From the NCBI GenBank assembly GCA_913060955.1, contig CAJXTH010000002.1, forward strand, positions 1-18,269: DNA of 18,269 nucleotides, given 5' to 3'. The notes under the pieces were generated by a model that saw nothing but the letters and a program-made list of their open reading frames with translations, made no database searches and had not been told where the DNA came from. Below are positions 7,329-13,948 of this stretch, piece after piece. The stretch is from an uncultured bacterium. GTDB lineage: Bacteria; Patescibacteriota; Minisyncoccia; SW-4-49-11. The number at the start of each line of letters is the position of its first letter. Within the stretch, counting starts at the first letter, position 1. A program made the position numbers and the translations under genes.

Positions 7329-7647
7329 AGCAATTACGGTAACCGAACTCAACACAATCCTTGCAACTGATGCTGATGTTTCAGTATTAGACGTTCGTTC
7401 CCCAGAAGAGTGGGCCGACGTTCACATTGACGATTCACGCGTCCAGCTCATCCCACTGCAAGAACTCATGAATGACCCAAGCAAAGCAGACAAACCAGGA
7501 GATACTTATGTTATTTGCAACTCAGGATCTCGAAGCGCTATGGCGCAGATGCTTTTAAACACCCGCGGAATTTCAGTGATCGACGTTACTGGGGGAATGC
7601 AAGCCTGGAAACAAGCTGGATATGGAGTAACATCAGATCATGAATAA
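7321..7647 (+). CDS. Single-domain rhodanese
   Basis: This 108-aa protein is one rhodanese domain. The N-terminal VLDVRSPEEW (22-31) is the conserved CH2-type motif. The active loop CNSGSR (66-71) holds catalytic C66, which carries persulfide sulfur, and G102 ends the conserved C-terminal GGMQAWKQAGY region. It would move sulfur between thiols or thiosulfate, or act as a thiol redox protein. No signal peptide is visible, so it is cytoplasmic. It overlaps both neighbours by eight bases (ATGGGTAG at the start, ATGAATAA at the end), so three proteins are made from one coupled message. A link between sulfur transfer and the other two products is not evident. Confidence 0.9.
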   Translation: MGRAITVTELNTILATDADVSVLDVRSPEEWADVHIDDSRVQLIPLQELMNDPSKADKPGDTYVICNSGSRSAMAQMLLNTRGISVIDVTGGMQAWKQAGYGVTSDHE

Positions 7648-8503
7648 ACTTACTGGATCACTATTCGTAGCACTCGGAGGAGTGTGCCTGGGAACAGTCC
7701 CGATTTGGCTCCGATTTGCTGGAGATATTTCACCACTCCAATCCGCCTTTGCTCGTATGGGAATTACGGTACTCTTTTTGGCAATTGCCTTTGTAACCGT
7801 GCTTCGCGCTCAGTGGAAGTCTCTTACCGAGTCTCGAAGCTCAATGATCTTACTGGGGCTGTCTAATATTTGGGTAACAATCTTATACTTTTTTGCCCTT
7901 ACGGAATTACCGGTTGCCCTTGCCGTCATGCTTTTGTACACAGGTCCTTTGTGGGTAATTGGATACAAAAAGTTCTGGCTTCAGCAAAAATTGAGTGGAG
8001 TAGTGCTGGGTGCGGCAGGTGTTGCAGTCCTCGGAATCGGGTTTTTGTTTATTCCAGAGCTTCTTAAAGAACAATTTGATCTATCTATGCTTGGAATTGT
8101 TGCCGGAATTGGAGCCGGTATGGGTTTTGGAACGGCATTAGTTGTTGCCAAAAAACTAGATGCTTATAGTTCCTGGGCCATGGTGTTCTGGCAAAATATA
8201 ATTGCCCTTGCGGTACTAATTCCTCTCCTTATTGTGAACAATCAGATGTCTCTCCCTGTTGATTCAGCTTGGCCACTTTTGGGGTTGGGAATAGTTGGTT
8301 CTCTATTCGGATTTGGATTCCTCTATACTGGAATCAAAGTTGTCTCTTCTGAATCAGCTGGAGTTCTCTCGCTACTGGAGTTGATTACTCCTGTGATACT
8401 TTCGTGGATGATCTTTGGCGAAGCTTTAACCTGGAATGGTATTGTTGGAGGAATCTTTATCGTAGTCGCAACCGGACTAATTGGAACCTCCCGAGAAGCC
8501 TAA
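7640..8503 (+). CDS. EamA/DMT-family permease
   Basis: This 287-aa protein has ten hydrophobic helices in two EamA repeats. The first ends near residue 140; the second carries the conserved GE.LTWNGIVGG segment near the C-terminus. Drug/metabolite transporters of this family usually export amino acids, nucleosides or small metabolites; the substrate cannot be inferred. The ATG overlaps the rhodanese stop by eight bases (ATGAATAA). The last bases lie within a hairpin shared with the convergent kinase gene. A diverged fragment of another EamA C-terminus lies 3.2 kb downstream at 11660-11773. Confidence 0.9.
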   Translation: MNKLTGSLFVALGGVCLGTVPIWLRFAGDISPLQSAFARMGITVLFLAIAFVTVLRAQWKSLTESRSSMILLGLSNIWVTILYFFALTELPVALAVMLLYTGPLWVIGYKKFWLQQKLSGVVLGAAGVAVLGIGFLFIPELLKEQFDLSMLGIVAGIGAGMGFGTALVVAKKLDAYSSWAMVFWQNIIALAVLIPLLIVNNQMSLPVDSAWPLLGLGIVGSLFGFGFLYTGIKVVSSESAGVLSLLELITPVILSWMIFGEALTWNGIVGGIFIVVATGLIGTSREA

Positions 8504-8529
8504 CAGTTATTTTTTCAAAGTAACTGTTA
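8501..8529. terminator. Hairpin between convergent EamA and kinase genes
   Basis: TAACAGTTA (8501-8509) pairs with TAACTGTTA (8521-8529) across an 11-base T-rich loop. The stem contains both stop codons or their surroundings. There is no T-run after the stem, so termination would be weak. Confidence 0.4.
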
Positions 8530-10114
8530 CAGTTGTTCCAGTATTGAGTCCCTGACTTTTTACCTCGATAGTCCCTCCATGCATCTCAATAATTTCCTTT
8601 GCAAGATAGAGACCGAGTCCTGATCCATCAGGGTGAACTCTCTGAGAATTTTCTCCTCGCTCAAATGGAGTCCAGAGGCTATCTGTGTTTGCCGGATCAA
8701 ATCCAACACCATCATCTTCTACTATAATTTTTACCGAGTCTCTAGAGTCTTTGACTTGAATAGCTACGGTACTTTTTCCATAGATAATGGCGTTATGAAG
8801 AATATGATTGATAGCTACTCTAAGTAGATCTTGATCAATCTTTATCTCTGAGGGTGTTTTTACTGGGTTGATAGATACTTTCCGTTCATCAGAAAGATCC
8901 TTGTATTGCTCTATGATTGCTTGTAAAAACTCTTCCATTTTTACTGAAGTGTACATGAATTTTCGATTTCCACTCGATAATTCTAGGGCTAACAAAATGT
9001 CATTTACAATACCACCTAACCGATTTACTGATAGATGGAGATTGTTTAAATTCCCCTGAGTCTTTTCAGAAAGCTTTTTCACACCTTCTGTATCATCGAT
9101 TACGAATTCTGTAAAAGCGCGAATCCCTGTCAAAGGCGTTCGGAGTTGGTGCGAGATTAAGGTCATAAACTCATTTTTCCGCTCAACAAGACTTTCTAAC
9201 TCTTTGTTTGCTTTTTTGAGTTTCTTCGCATTCTTTTGAAGTTGTTTATCCCTTGCAACACGAGTAAGTTGCTCTTTGATTAGAACATATGTAAGTCCAA
9301 AGAAGAGTACGATAATAGTTCCTGCTAATAATCTTCCGGTATTAGTAGGAGTTATTAAAATAAGAGCAAATAGAAGAATAAATTGAACAAATGCCGTAAT
9401 CTGTGCTGTGATAAGTGAGATATTAAACAGATTGTATCGAATAATTGCTATGGTTAAAAATATCATCATGAACAATGGAAATATTGGGCCCAACCAATAG
9501 AGCTCAGTATTTCCAATCCAAGGTAAGAAAACGCTTGTAATAAGAATTCCTATAACTGAAACAATAAATCCGAATCCAACATAGAGTGCTTGAAGTTGTT
9601 CTTCTTGCGTAGTTCGAGCAATTTGAATCGCTATAATAACAATTCCGAATAATGTGTTAAAAAGATAGATTCCTCGTAGCAGTTCGTATATTCCAGAAGT
9701 TTCAATAACAAAAGTTTGGGTATCACTCATGAATTGATACCCAGAAATAAACCAGTCGGTAGTTAAGACAAGTCCTCCTATTGCAAAGTTTGCTAGTCCG
9801 TATGTAAGTAGAATTGCATTGGCGTGCTTTGTTATTGCAGAAGGGAATACCAAACTAAAGGCAAGAGAAAAGAATGATGAAAAAAGTGCAAAGAAAAATC
9901 CCGCACGAACTAGAGCTAATGTAACGTCCGGGAGGGCAGTTGTATAGAGTCGAGCTCCAAGAACAAATGCCCAAAAGGCTATACTTAGAAGTAGAAGAAA
10001 GTAGACTTGGGTTTGTTGAGATTTTATTTTAAGCCAAAAGAAGATCCAGATTGCTAAAGATAAATTCAGTACAAAGACTAGAAATAGCATTGCAGGAGCT
10101 AGAGATATATCCAT
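8507..10114 (-). CDS. Membrane histidine kinase with 7TM-type sensor region
   Basis: The 535-aa protein begins with about eight or nine hydrophobic helices (residues 5-280), with no extracytoplasmic domain, resembling the HisKA_7TM sensor class. A basic coiled-coil stretch (285-312) leads to the H-box SHQLRTPLTG with phospho-acceptor H322. The ATPase part has N-box N441 (HILHNAIIYG), G1 DDGVGF (467-472) and G2 GSGLGL (497-502). All catalytic motifs are intact. It should autophosphorylate in response to a membrane or small hydrophobic signal and pass phosphate to a response regulator, but no regulator is encoded in this window. It starts two bases after the acyltransferase stop (TAATTATG), so the two are made together. 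Confidence 0.92.
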   Translation of the reverse strand: MDISLAPAMLFLVFVLNLSLAIWIFFWLKIKSQQTQVYFLLLLSIAFWAFVLGARLYTTALPDVTLALVRAGFFFALFSSFFSLAFSLVFPSAITKHANAILLTYGLANFAIGGLVLTTDWFISGYQFMSDTQTFVIETSGIYELLRGIYLFNTLFGIVIIAIQIARTTQEEQLQALYVGFGFIVSVIGILITSVFLPWIGNTELYWLGPIFPLFMMIFLTIAIIRYNLFNISLITAQITAFVQFILLFALILITPTNTGRLLAGTIIVLFFGLTYVLIKEQLTRVARDKQLQKNAKKLKKANKELESLVERKNEFMTLISHQLRTPLTGIRAFTEFVIDDTEGVKKLSEKTQGNLNNLHLSVNRLGGIVNDILLALELSSGNRKFMYTSVKMEEFLQAIIEQYKDLSDERKVSINPVKTPSEIKIDQDLLRVAINHILHNAIIYGKSTVAIQVKDSRDSVKIIVEDDGVGFDPANTDSLWTPFERGENSQRVHPDGSGLGLYLAKEIIEMHGGTIEVKSQGLNTGTTVTVTLKK

Positions 10115-10116
10115 AA

Positions 10117-10773
10117 TTATTTTTGTTGGGCAAAGAACTTATAAACTTCTTCGCTGATGTAGTACACAGGAATTGTTTCAACGTTAAAGAATGTTTCAAG
10201 GTCAAAGTCTGTCTCTATAGCTCCTACATCTTTCATAACATAATTGTCGAGGACGTGTACTGGGAAATTATACTTTTGGAGTTTTTCTAGTACATCTTTA
10301 TGAATTGAGCCAAGTCCAGAGGTGTATCCTCGTTTATTTAAATCAGTGAGCATAACTTGGAATAGTTGTAAAACTGTACCCCTTTGAGGAAGTGTGTAGT
10401 TAAAAAAGTGGGGCCGTGAAATAAGGCGCCCAATATCTAGTGGACGCTCTTTGGCATCATTTTTTATTTCCTCTGGGAGTGTTACATCAAAAAATTTTTC
10501 GGTAGGTGTTGGTGTACTTGTTACAGCCCGGCTTGTCGCGAATACTTTTCCACCCCGTACTTTCCCTATATAGTACAAAGCTTCACCATTCAGATCGTAT
10601 TCATCTTTTTCTTGACCTGACTTTTCCAGTTCTTCGGTTGGATTAAAGAAGTTTTTCTCTTCAATATATACCTTGTACCGAAGTTCAAACATTTGATCCA
10701 TTTCTTCTGGAGTTTCTGGTATTCCATAATCAATGACTCCTTCCGGAAATGGTTGGCTGAGAAGAACTTTCAT
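10117..10773 (-). CDS. LuxI/FeeM-like GNAT acyltransferase (candidate signal synthase)
   Basis: The 218-aa protein follows the autoinducer-synthase pattern. R32 and Y35 lie in LRYKVYIEE. E55, D57 and D60 appear as E-x-D-x-x-D. R82 is followed after 13 residues by F95, and D113-x-x-R116 takes the place of the E-x-x-R motif. The order and approximate spacing match LuxI-type acyl-homoserine-lactone synthases and the related FeeM N-acyl-amino-acid synthases, which use acyl-ACP. The Trp usually found after the Arg is absent, and Glu of the last motif is Asp. It lies two bases upstream of a 7TM kinase and 37 bases downstream of an aminoacyl-tRNA-synthetase-like gene. An ordinary GNAT is the alternative. 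Confidence 0.65.
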   Translation of the reverse strand: MKVLLSQPFPEGVIDYGIPETPEEMDQMFELRYKVYIEEKNFFNPTEELEKSGQEKDEYDLNGEALYYIGKVRGGKVFATSRAVTSTPTPTEKFFDVTLPEEIKNDAKERPLDIGRLISRPHFFNYTLPQRGTVLQLFQVMLTDLNKRGYTSGLGSIHKDVLEKLQKYNFPVHVLDNYVMKDVGAIETDFDLETFFNVETIPVYYISEEVYKFFAQQK

Positions 10774-10810
10774 AATAGTTTTGTGACATATATATTTAGT
10801 CTAACACATT

Positions 10811-11605
10811 TTACTTTTGTTGAAATTCAAAGAAATCAATTATTTCAGATATAGAAAAACCAATATTATCTAACGGCAATAATTCTCCAGTAATTTGGTT
10901 GAATTTATTGATAATATTTTGATAATAAGAGATAAAAATATGTTGTTGGTTATCACTTAAATTCTGAGATGCATTTCTGATTTTCGAGAATAAGTCTGAT
11001 TCAGAAATAAGAATTCTAGTTTCTGGATTCGATACGATGTATGGGCAAGCGAAGAACCTTTCGCGGTCAACGGAGTATCCGTTTTCTACATACAAGAAAT
11101 TTATCTTTGATTTTGAAAATACATCTTTATATTCATTATCAAAAAAGGACTCGTCATAAATGAGTGAGTCACTTTTGAATTTCCAAGATAGTTTTGTAGA
11201 TACATTCTTATACACATAAAAATAATGGATATCAGCAAGTTCTAATTGTTTGTATACGGAAAGCTTTTCCGGTAACTTTTTGAGAATACTTTGGTATTCT
11301 TCATAATGGACAATTTCCGTCGAGTAAATAACTTGATAACGATCTTCTATGTCCAACTTTTGAGTTATTTGAGAAATTATGTGGGTCAATAAAAATCTCT
11401 GATCTACCACTTGTCTTGGATTAATGTAGGGCATTTGAAGGGCATGATGATCTGCAATAAGATGGTATACGAACTGATCTGGGTTCTTTTTGAGAAAAAG
11501 AACCGCGCTAAAGATAAGATCGAGTATATCAAACGGGATTCCCTGCGAAATCATGCTTCTAGAACAAAGTCCTGTCCCAAAATATAGGTTACTCTTCTTG
11601 CTCAT
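10811..11605 (-). CDS. Aminoacyl-tRNA-synthetase-like (TrpRS/TyrRS-type) protein, function unknown
   Basis: No family is certain for this 264-aa protein, but the first 160 residues can be laid on a class Ic synthetase core. FGTGLCSRSMISQG (9-22) matches the TGLxPSGxxHIGH region with the HIGH box degraded. IADHHAL (50-56) matches the DxHAxT strand of TrpRS. VIYSTEIVHYEEYQSIL matches the following QSEV segment. KLSWKF (138-143) is where KMSKS would be. It is shorter than TrpRS (about 330 aa) and lacks an anticodon domain. It could activate an amino acid or be a catalytically dead relative; a cyclodipeptide synthase, also class Ic-derived, is another possibility. It heads the cassette, is AT-rich, and is followed by the acyltransferase after 37 bases. 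Confidence 0.4.
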   Translation of the reverse strand: MSKKSNLYFGTGLCSRSMISQGIPFDILDLIFSAVLFLKKNPDQFVYHLIADHHALQMPYINPRQVVDQRFLLTHIISQITQKLDIEDRYQVIYSTEIVHYEEYQSILKKLPEKLSVYKQLELADIHYFYVYKNVSTKLSWKFKSDSLIYDESFFDNEYKDVFSKSKINFLYVENGYSVDRERFFACPYIVSNPETRILISESDLFSKIRNASQNLSDNQQHIFISYYQNIINKFNQITGELLPLDNIGFSISEIIDFFEFQQK

Positions 11606-11629
11606 AGTGGATTATTTCCCTTATCATAG

Positions 11630-11658
11630 CATATAATTCTTTAAATAAGGCGTTACAA
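11630..11658 (-). promoter_or_regulatory. Candidate promoter of the synthetase-like/acyltransferase/kinase cassette
   Basis: On the reverse strand, TTGTAA (11653-11658) lies 17 bases upstream of TATATG (11630-11635). A second -10-like TATGAT follows at 11623-11628. The -35 lies just outside the EamA fragment. Confidence 0.4.
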
Positions 11659-11659
11659 T

Positions 11660-11773
11660 ATGATTCGAATAGCGCTCTTGACCTGGAATGGTATAATAGG
11701 AGGGATAGCAATTATTGCTTCTGCCTACTTAGCATCTCAAACACCTGATTCCCATGATCAAGAAACTGCTTAA
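11660..11773 (+). pseudogene. C-terminal remnant of an EamA/DMT permease
   Basis: The 37 codons from 11660 to the TAA at 11771 encode LTWNGIIGGIAIIASAYL near the start, matching LTWNGIVGGIFIVVATGL at the C-terminus of the intact permease at 7640-8503. Similarity begins at about the same point in the last helix, and an in-frame TAA lies upstream at 11642, so the rest of the gene is gone. The copies differ at many bases, so this is not a recent duplicate of the intact gene. The sanA start codon lies inside the tail of this fragment. It marks a breakpoint at the end of the reverse-strand cassette. Confidence 0.7.
11689..11697 (+). promoter_or_regulatory. Extended -10 promoter of sanA inside the EamA remnant
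   Basis: TGGTATAAT is a perfect extended -10 (TGn plus TATAAT), 57 bases upstream of the sanA ATG. The -35 region is poor, as is common with extended -10 promoters. The intact EamA gene has TATTGT at the matching place. Confidence 0.5.
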
Positions 11774-12431
11774 AATTGGACTTGTAGGACTAATTGCCGG
11801 AATCGGTTTTTTGGTGTACACCAACCGCGAGGTGGAGCGAGTGGGGGAGGAGTATGTCTATACTGAGTTAGAGGACGTTCCCAGACGGGATGTAGCTGTT
11901 GTATTGGGAACCAGTCGATTTATTTCTACCGGACGGGAAAACTCCTACTTTGTGTATCGGATTGACGCTGCAGAGGAGTTATATGAGTCGGGGAAAGTGG
12001 ATGTAATTTTAGTAAGTGGGGATAATGCAGATGTCTCGTACAATGAACCGCTGGCTATGCAGGAGGCCTTGATCGAGCGGGGGATCCCAGCTGAGAGTAT
12101 TGAACTTGATTATGCTGGATTTCGTACCCTTGATTCGGTTGTTCGAGCTCAGGAAGTCTTTCAGCAGTCAGATTTTATTGTGGTATCCCAGCCGTTTCAT
12201 GTGGAGCGCGCTGTGTATATTGCTCGAACCTATGATATTCCAGCAATTGGTTATGCTGCTGAAGATGTGGCAGTTAGTCAGAGTCTTCGGATTCAGCTAA
12301 GAGAATTTCTGGCCCGAGGGCAGGCTTGGGTAGATGTGAATGTTCTCAATCGTCAGCCCAAATTCTTAGGTGAGCAAATTGATGTAACAGCTCCGGCAGA
12401 AGAAGATCCTCAAGAAGTTGAGCAAGAATAA
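11754..12431 (+). CDS. sanA: SanA/YdcF-family (DUF218) envelope protein
   Basis: The 225-aa protein has one N-terminal membrane helix (5-22) and an extracytoplasmic DUF218 domain. Long matches to SanA are visible: VLGTSR (50-55), GRENSYFVYRIDAAEELY (60-77), LVSGDN (86-91), YNEP (96-99), LDYAGFRTLDSVVRA (118-132) and SQPFHVERA (145-153). SanA of enteric bacteria affects the envelope barrier to vancomycin at high temperature; its chemistry is not established. The C-terminus ends in an acidic tail (PAEEDPQEVEQE) not usual for the family. The start lies within the EamA remnant; no Shine-Dalgarno sequence is present. A GC-rich hairpin follows the stop. Confidence 0.88.
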   Translation: MIKKLLKIGLVGLIAGIGFLVYTNREVERVGEEYVYTELEDVPRRDVAVVLGTSRFISTGRENSYFVYRIDAAEELYESGKVDVILVSGDNADVSYNEPLAMQEALIERGIPAESIELDYAGFRTLDSVVRAQEVFQQSDFIVVSQPFHVERAVYIARTYDIPAIGYAAEDVAVSQSLRIQLREFLARGQAWVDVNVLNRQPKFLGEQIDVTAPAEEDPQEVEQE

Positions 12432-12460
12432 ATCCCCGACCGAGTTCCGAGCGGGGATTT
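12430..12460 (+). terminator. Hairpin after sanA
   Basis: AAATCCCCG (12430-12438) pairs with CGGGGATTT (12452-12460). No T-run follows, so it may act as an mRNA end stabiliser and not a true terminator. The stem resembles the right half of the 70-bp palindromic repeats. Confidence 0.5.
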
Positions 12461-12802
12461 GGGGTTTAGCATGGCAATTTCCTCTATGACGAGTGGTTGA
12501 TTATGATTGTTATTAACCAAAGCCCTGCAGGCAAGGCCAAGACATTGAGGAGTAGTCCTAGAAGACTATATGAATTTGTCGCTGCTTTTTTCAGCAAAAC
12601 AAATTCCTCTTTTCTAAACAACCGTTTTATTGTATCGAAAAACCCTTTCTTGTCAAACAACAATTTTGTAGTGAGAAGATTCCGGCTCGGAGACCGGAAT
12701 GACAAGTGTAGCGGAACCCTTGCGGTTCCATGGAAAAGATGCTGAACTAAATTCAGCATGACGTAGAGTCGGCGCCCTCGCCGACATGGCTCAGAACCAA
12801 AC
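12461..12802. repeat. Gene-free stretch with a stack of hairpin half-repeats
   Basis: I see no credible gene here. The right part holds four consecutive perfect hairpins: ATTCCGG/CCGGAAT (12679-12700), GGAACC/GGTTCC (about 12713-12729), GCTGAA/TTCAGC (12741-12757) and GTCGGCG/CGCCGAC (12768-12785). The first and third are framed by AGAT and ATGAC(A/G), like the right half of the 70-bp repeats. The left part (12461-12670) is AT-rich and has no feature I can support. Confidence 0.6.
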
Positions 12803-12829
12803 AAAAACTCCCAGGATGTTCCTGGGAGT
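12803..12829 (-). terminator. Rho-independent terminator of the rpmB unit
   Basis: ACTCCCAGG (12807-12815) pairs with CCTGGGAGT (12821-12829) over a 5-base loop. On the reverse strand the stem is followed by five T (12803-12807 complement). It ends transcription coming from rpmB through the structured region. Confidence 0.75.
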
Positions 12830-12830
12830 T

Positions 12831-13011
12831 AAGGACTCCTTTAGCATCTCGTCATAAAAGTACTTTTATTTCGGATTGTCGTAAAACAAAAAGACGGCTG
12901 CAGAATGCTTATCAGTCGTCAGTGGATATCTATCCACTTTCTCCTTCTGCACATTCTTCGCTCGTCTTTTTGCTCTACTTTGAATCTCGAAGAGATACTA
13001 AAGGAGTCCTT
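12831..13011 (-). ncRNA. Rod-like structured RNA candidate downstream of rpmB
   Basis: A 20-bp closing stem joins 12831-12850 with 12992-13011. Inside it nest a perfect 10-bp stem (12887-12896 with 12963-12972), a 6-bp stem (12900-12905 with 12945-12950) and an apical 7-bp hairpin with a 4-base loop (12921-12938). A side palindrome sits in the asymmetric bubble (12854-12869). In the reverse-strand RNA the only irregular position of the closing stem is a G-U wobble; in the forward-strand RNA it is an A-C mismatch. This favours the reverse strand. The element starts five bases after the rpmB stop codon and ends one base before a terminator. Size and single-bubble rod shape recall 6S RNA, but no conserved sequence proves this. 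Confidence 0.5.
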
Positions 13012-13015
13012 TGAC

Positions 13016-13216
13016 CTACGCCTCCTGAGCTTTGTTCATTGTTCGAATACAGGTAGTGCAGGCTTTGATTCGGGTTCCATCGGTGAGAGTATACCACTGA
13101 GTGTTGGTCTTCTGGGTATATCGGCTAGTTGGGTTGTAGTTACCTCGCAAGAGTTTTCGTCGAGTAACCTTCATTGCCTTCTTCTCACAGAATGGGAGCT
13201 CACATCGTCGAGACAT
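13016..13216 (-). CDS. rpmB: Ribosomal protein bL28 (zinc-type)
   Basis: The 66-aa protein begins SRRCELPF, the usual bL28 start, and has the basic central region and the ACTTCIRTM C-terminus of the family. Four cysteines (C5, C10 and the CTTC pair near residues 53-56) suggest the zinc-binding form. It is a structural protein of the large ribosomal subunit. It is transcribed away from the site-2 protease operon from a strong extended -10 promoter; the leader of about 55 bases contains a GC hairpin. The structured RNA and terminator follow directly. No strong Shine-Dalgarno sequence is seen. Confidence 0.88.
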   Translation of the reverse strand: MSRRCELPFCEKKAMKVTRRKLLRGNYNPTSRYTQKTNTQWYTLTDGTRIKACTTCIRTMNKAQEA

Positions 13217-13243
13217 GGATCAATTCTTAAGCTTTCTAATTAG

Positions 13244-13261
13244 CGCGCATTGAATGGCGCG
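13244..13261 (-). promoter_or_regulatory. Hairpin in the rpmB leader
   Basis: CGCGC (13244-13248) pairs with GCGCG (13257-13261), with a CATT/AATG palindrome in the loop. It lies between the predicted rpmB transcription start and ATG, and overlaps the -35 box of the opposite promoter. It may be a translational control hairpin. Confidence 0.4.
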
Positions 13262-13278
13262 AAAACACATGGTAGAAT
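13250..13278 (+). promoter_or_regulatory. Promoter of the site-2 protease/acyP/rplI/pyrG operon
   Basis: -35 TTGAAT (13250-13255) and -10 TAGAAT (13273-13278) have a 17-base spacer with TGG before the -10. The predicted start near 13285 gives a leader of about 33 bases. Confidence 0.65.
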
Positions 13279-13305
13279 AGTACCAGCTAATGCAATAAAA
13301 GTCAA
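13277..13305 (-). promoter_or_regulatory. Promoter of rpmB
   Basis: On the reverse strand, -35 TTGACT (13300-13305) and -10 TACTAT (13277-13282) have a 17-base spacer and TGG before the -10. The -10 overlaps the -10 of the opposite promoter by two bases. Confidence 0.75.
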
Positions 13306-13317
13306 CTGATATAGAGT

Positions 13318-13944
13318 ATGAATGATCCTATTATGACCGCGTTCGGGCTGGTGATTCTGATTTTTTCCGTGATTATTCACGAAGTGTCACACGGAGCGGC
13401 TGCCTATTCCATGGGAGATCCAACGGCAAAGGCTATGGGGCGACTGACTATGAATCCTATTCCTCATATTGATTTGTATGGATCGATTATTTTACCGGGA
13501 CTTATGTTGATATTCGGAACACCGTTTTTGTTTGGGTATGCTAAGCCAGTTCCTGTGAACTACTTGAATCTTACTAACCGGAAATGGGGACCTGCTTTGG
13601 TTGCCTTGGCTGGACCGGGATCTAATTTTGTCTTGGGGATTAGTCTCGGGCTTGTGTATCGAGTATTGACTATTATGACCGATCTGAATCCTCAAGTAGC
13701 GGGACTCTTTTTGACCGCTATTTTAGTGAACTTCGCCTTGGGAATCTTTAATTCTCTTCCGATTCCTCCGCTTGATGGATTCAAGATTATTGCTCCATTG
13801 CTTCCGTATTCGTTCTTGCGAAGCCGGGTGTATCAGGTCTTGGAGCAACAAGGAATTGTCTTTTTATTAATCTTTATTATCTTCTTTGGAGGAGTCCTTA
13901 CCCCACTCATTTTTGGCGCTACTCGTTTGGTAATGGGAATCTAA
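13318..13944 (+). CDS. Site-2 protease family (M50) membrane metalloprotease
   Basis: The 208-aa membrane protein has the zinc site HEVSH (21-25) in the first helix, NPIPHIDLYGSI (46-57) and the partner motif LPIPPLDG (147-154) with D153 as third ligand. These are the marks of the minimal YwhC-like branch of site-2 proteases, without PDZ or CBS domains. Such enzymes cut substrates within the membrane; the substrate here is unknown. It opens a four-gene operon with acyP, rplI and pyrG, separated from acyP by four bases. The pairing with ribosomal and nucleotide genes is probably housekeeping. Confidence 0.92.
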   Translation: MNDPIMTAFGLVILIFSVIIHEVSHGAAAYSMGDPTAKAMGRLTMNPIPHIDLYGSIILPGLMLIFGTPFLFGYAKPVPVNYLNLTNRKWGPALVALAGPGSNFVLGISLGLVYRVLTIMTDLNPQVAGLFLTAILVNFALGIFNSLPIPPLDGFKIIAPLLPYSFLRSRVYQVLEQQGIVFLLIFIIFFGGVLTPLIFGATRLVMGI

Positions 13945-13948
13945 AAAT

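Noticed and set aside
8507..10114. Kinase as part of a two-component pair within the window
   Set aside because: No receiver-domain gene is present in the window on either strand.
12484..12804. Reverse-strand open frame of 106 codons
   Set aside because: It runs through four hairpins of the repeat stack, and MLNLVQHLF is a common spurious translation of such palindromes. There is no promoter and no family match.
12831..13011. Integron attC site or CRISPR element
   Set aside because: No core GTTRRRY-like sites, no integrase and no regularly spaced repeats are present.
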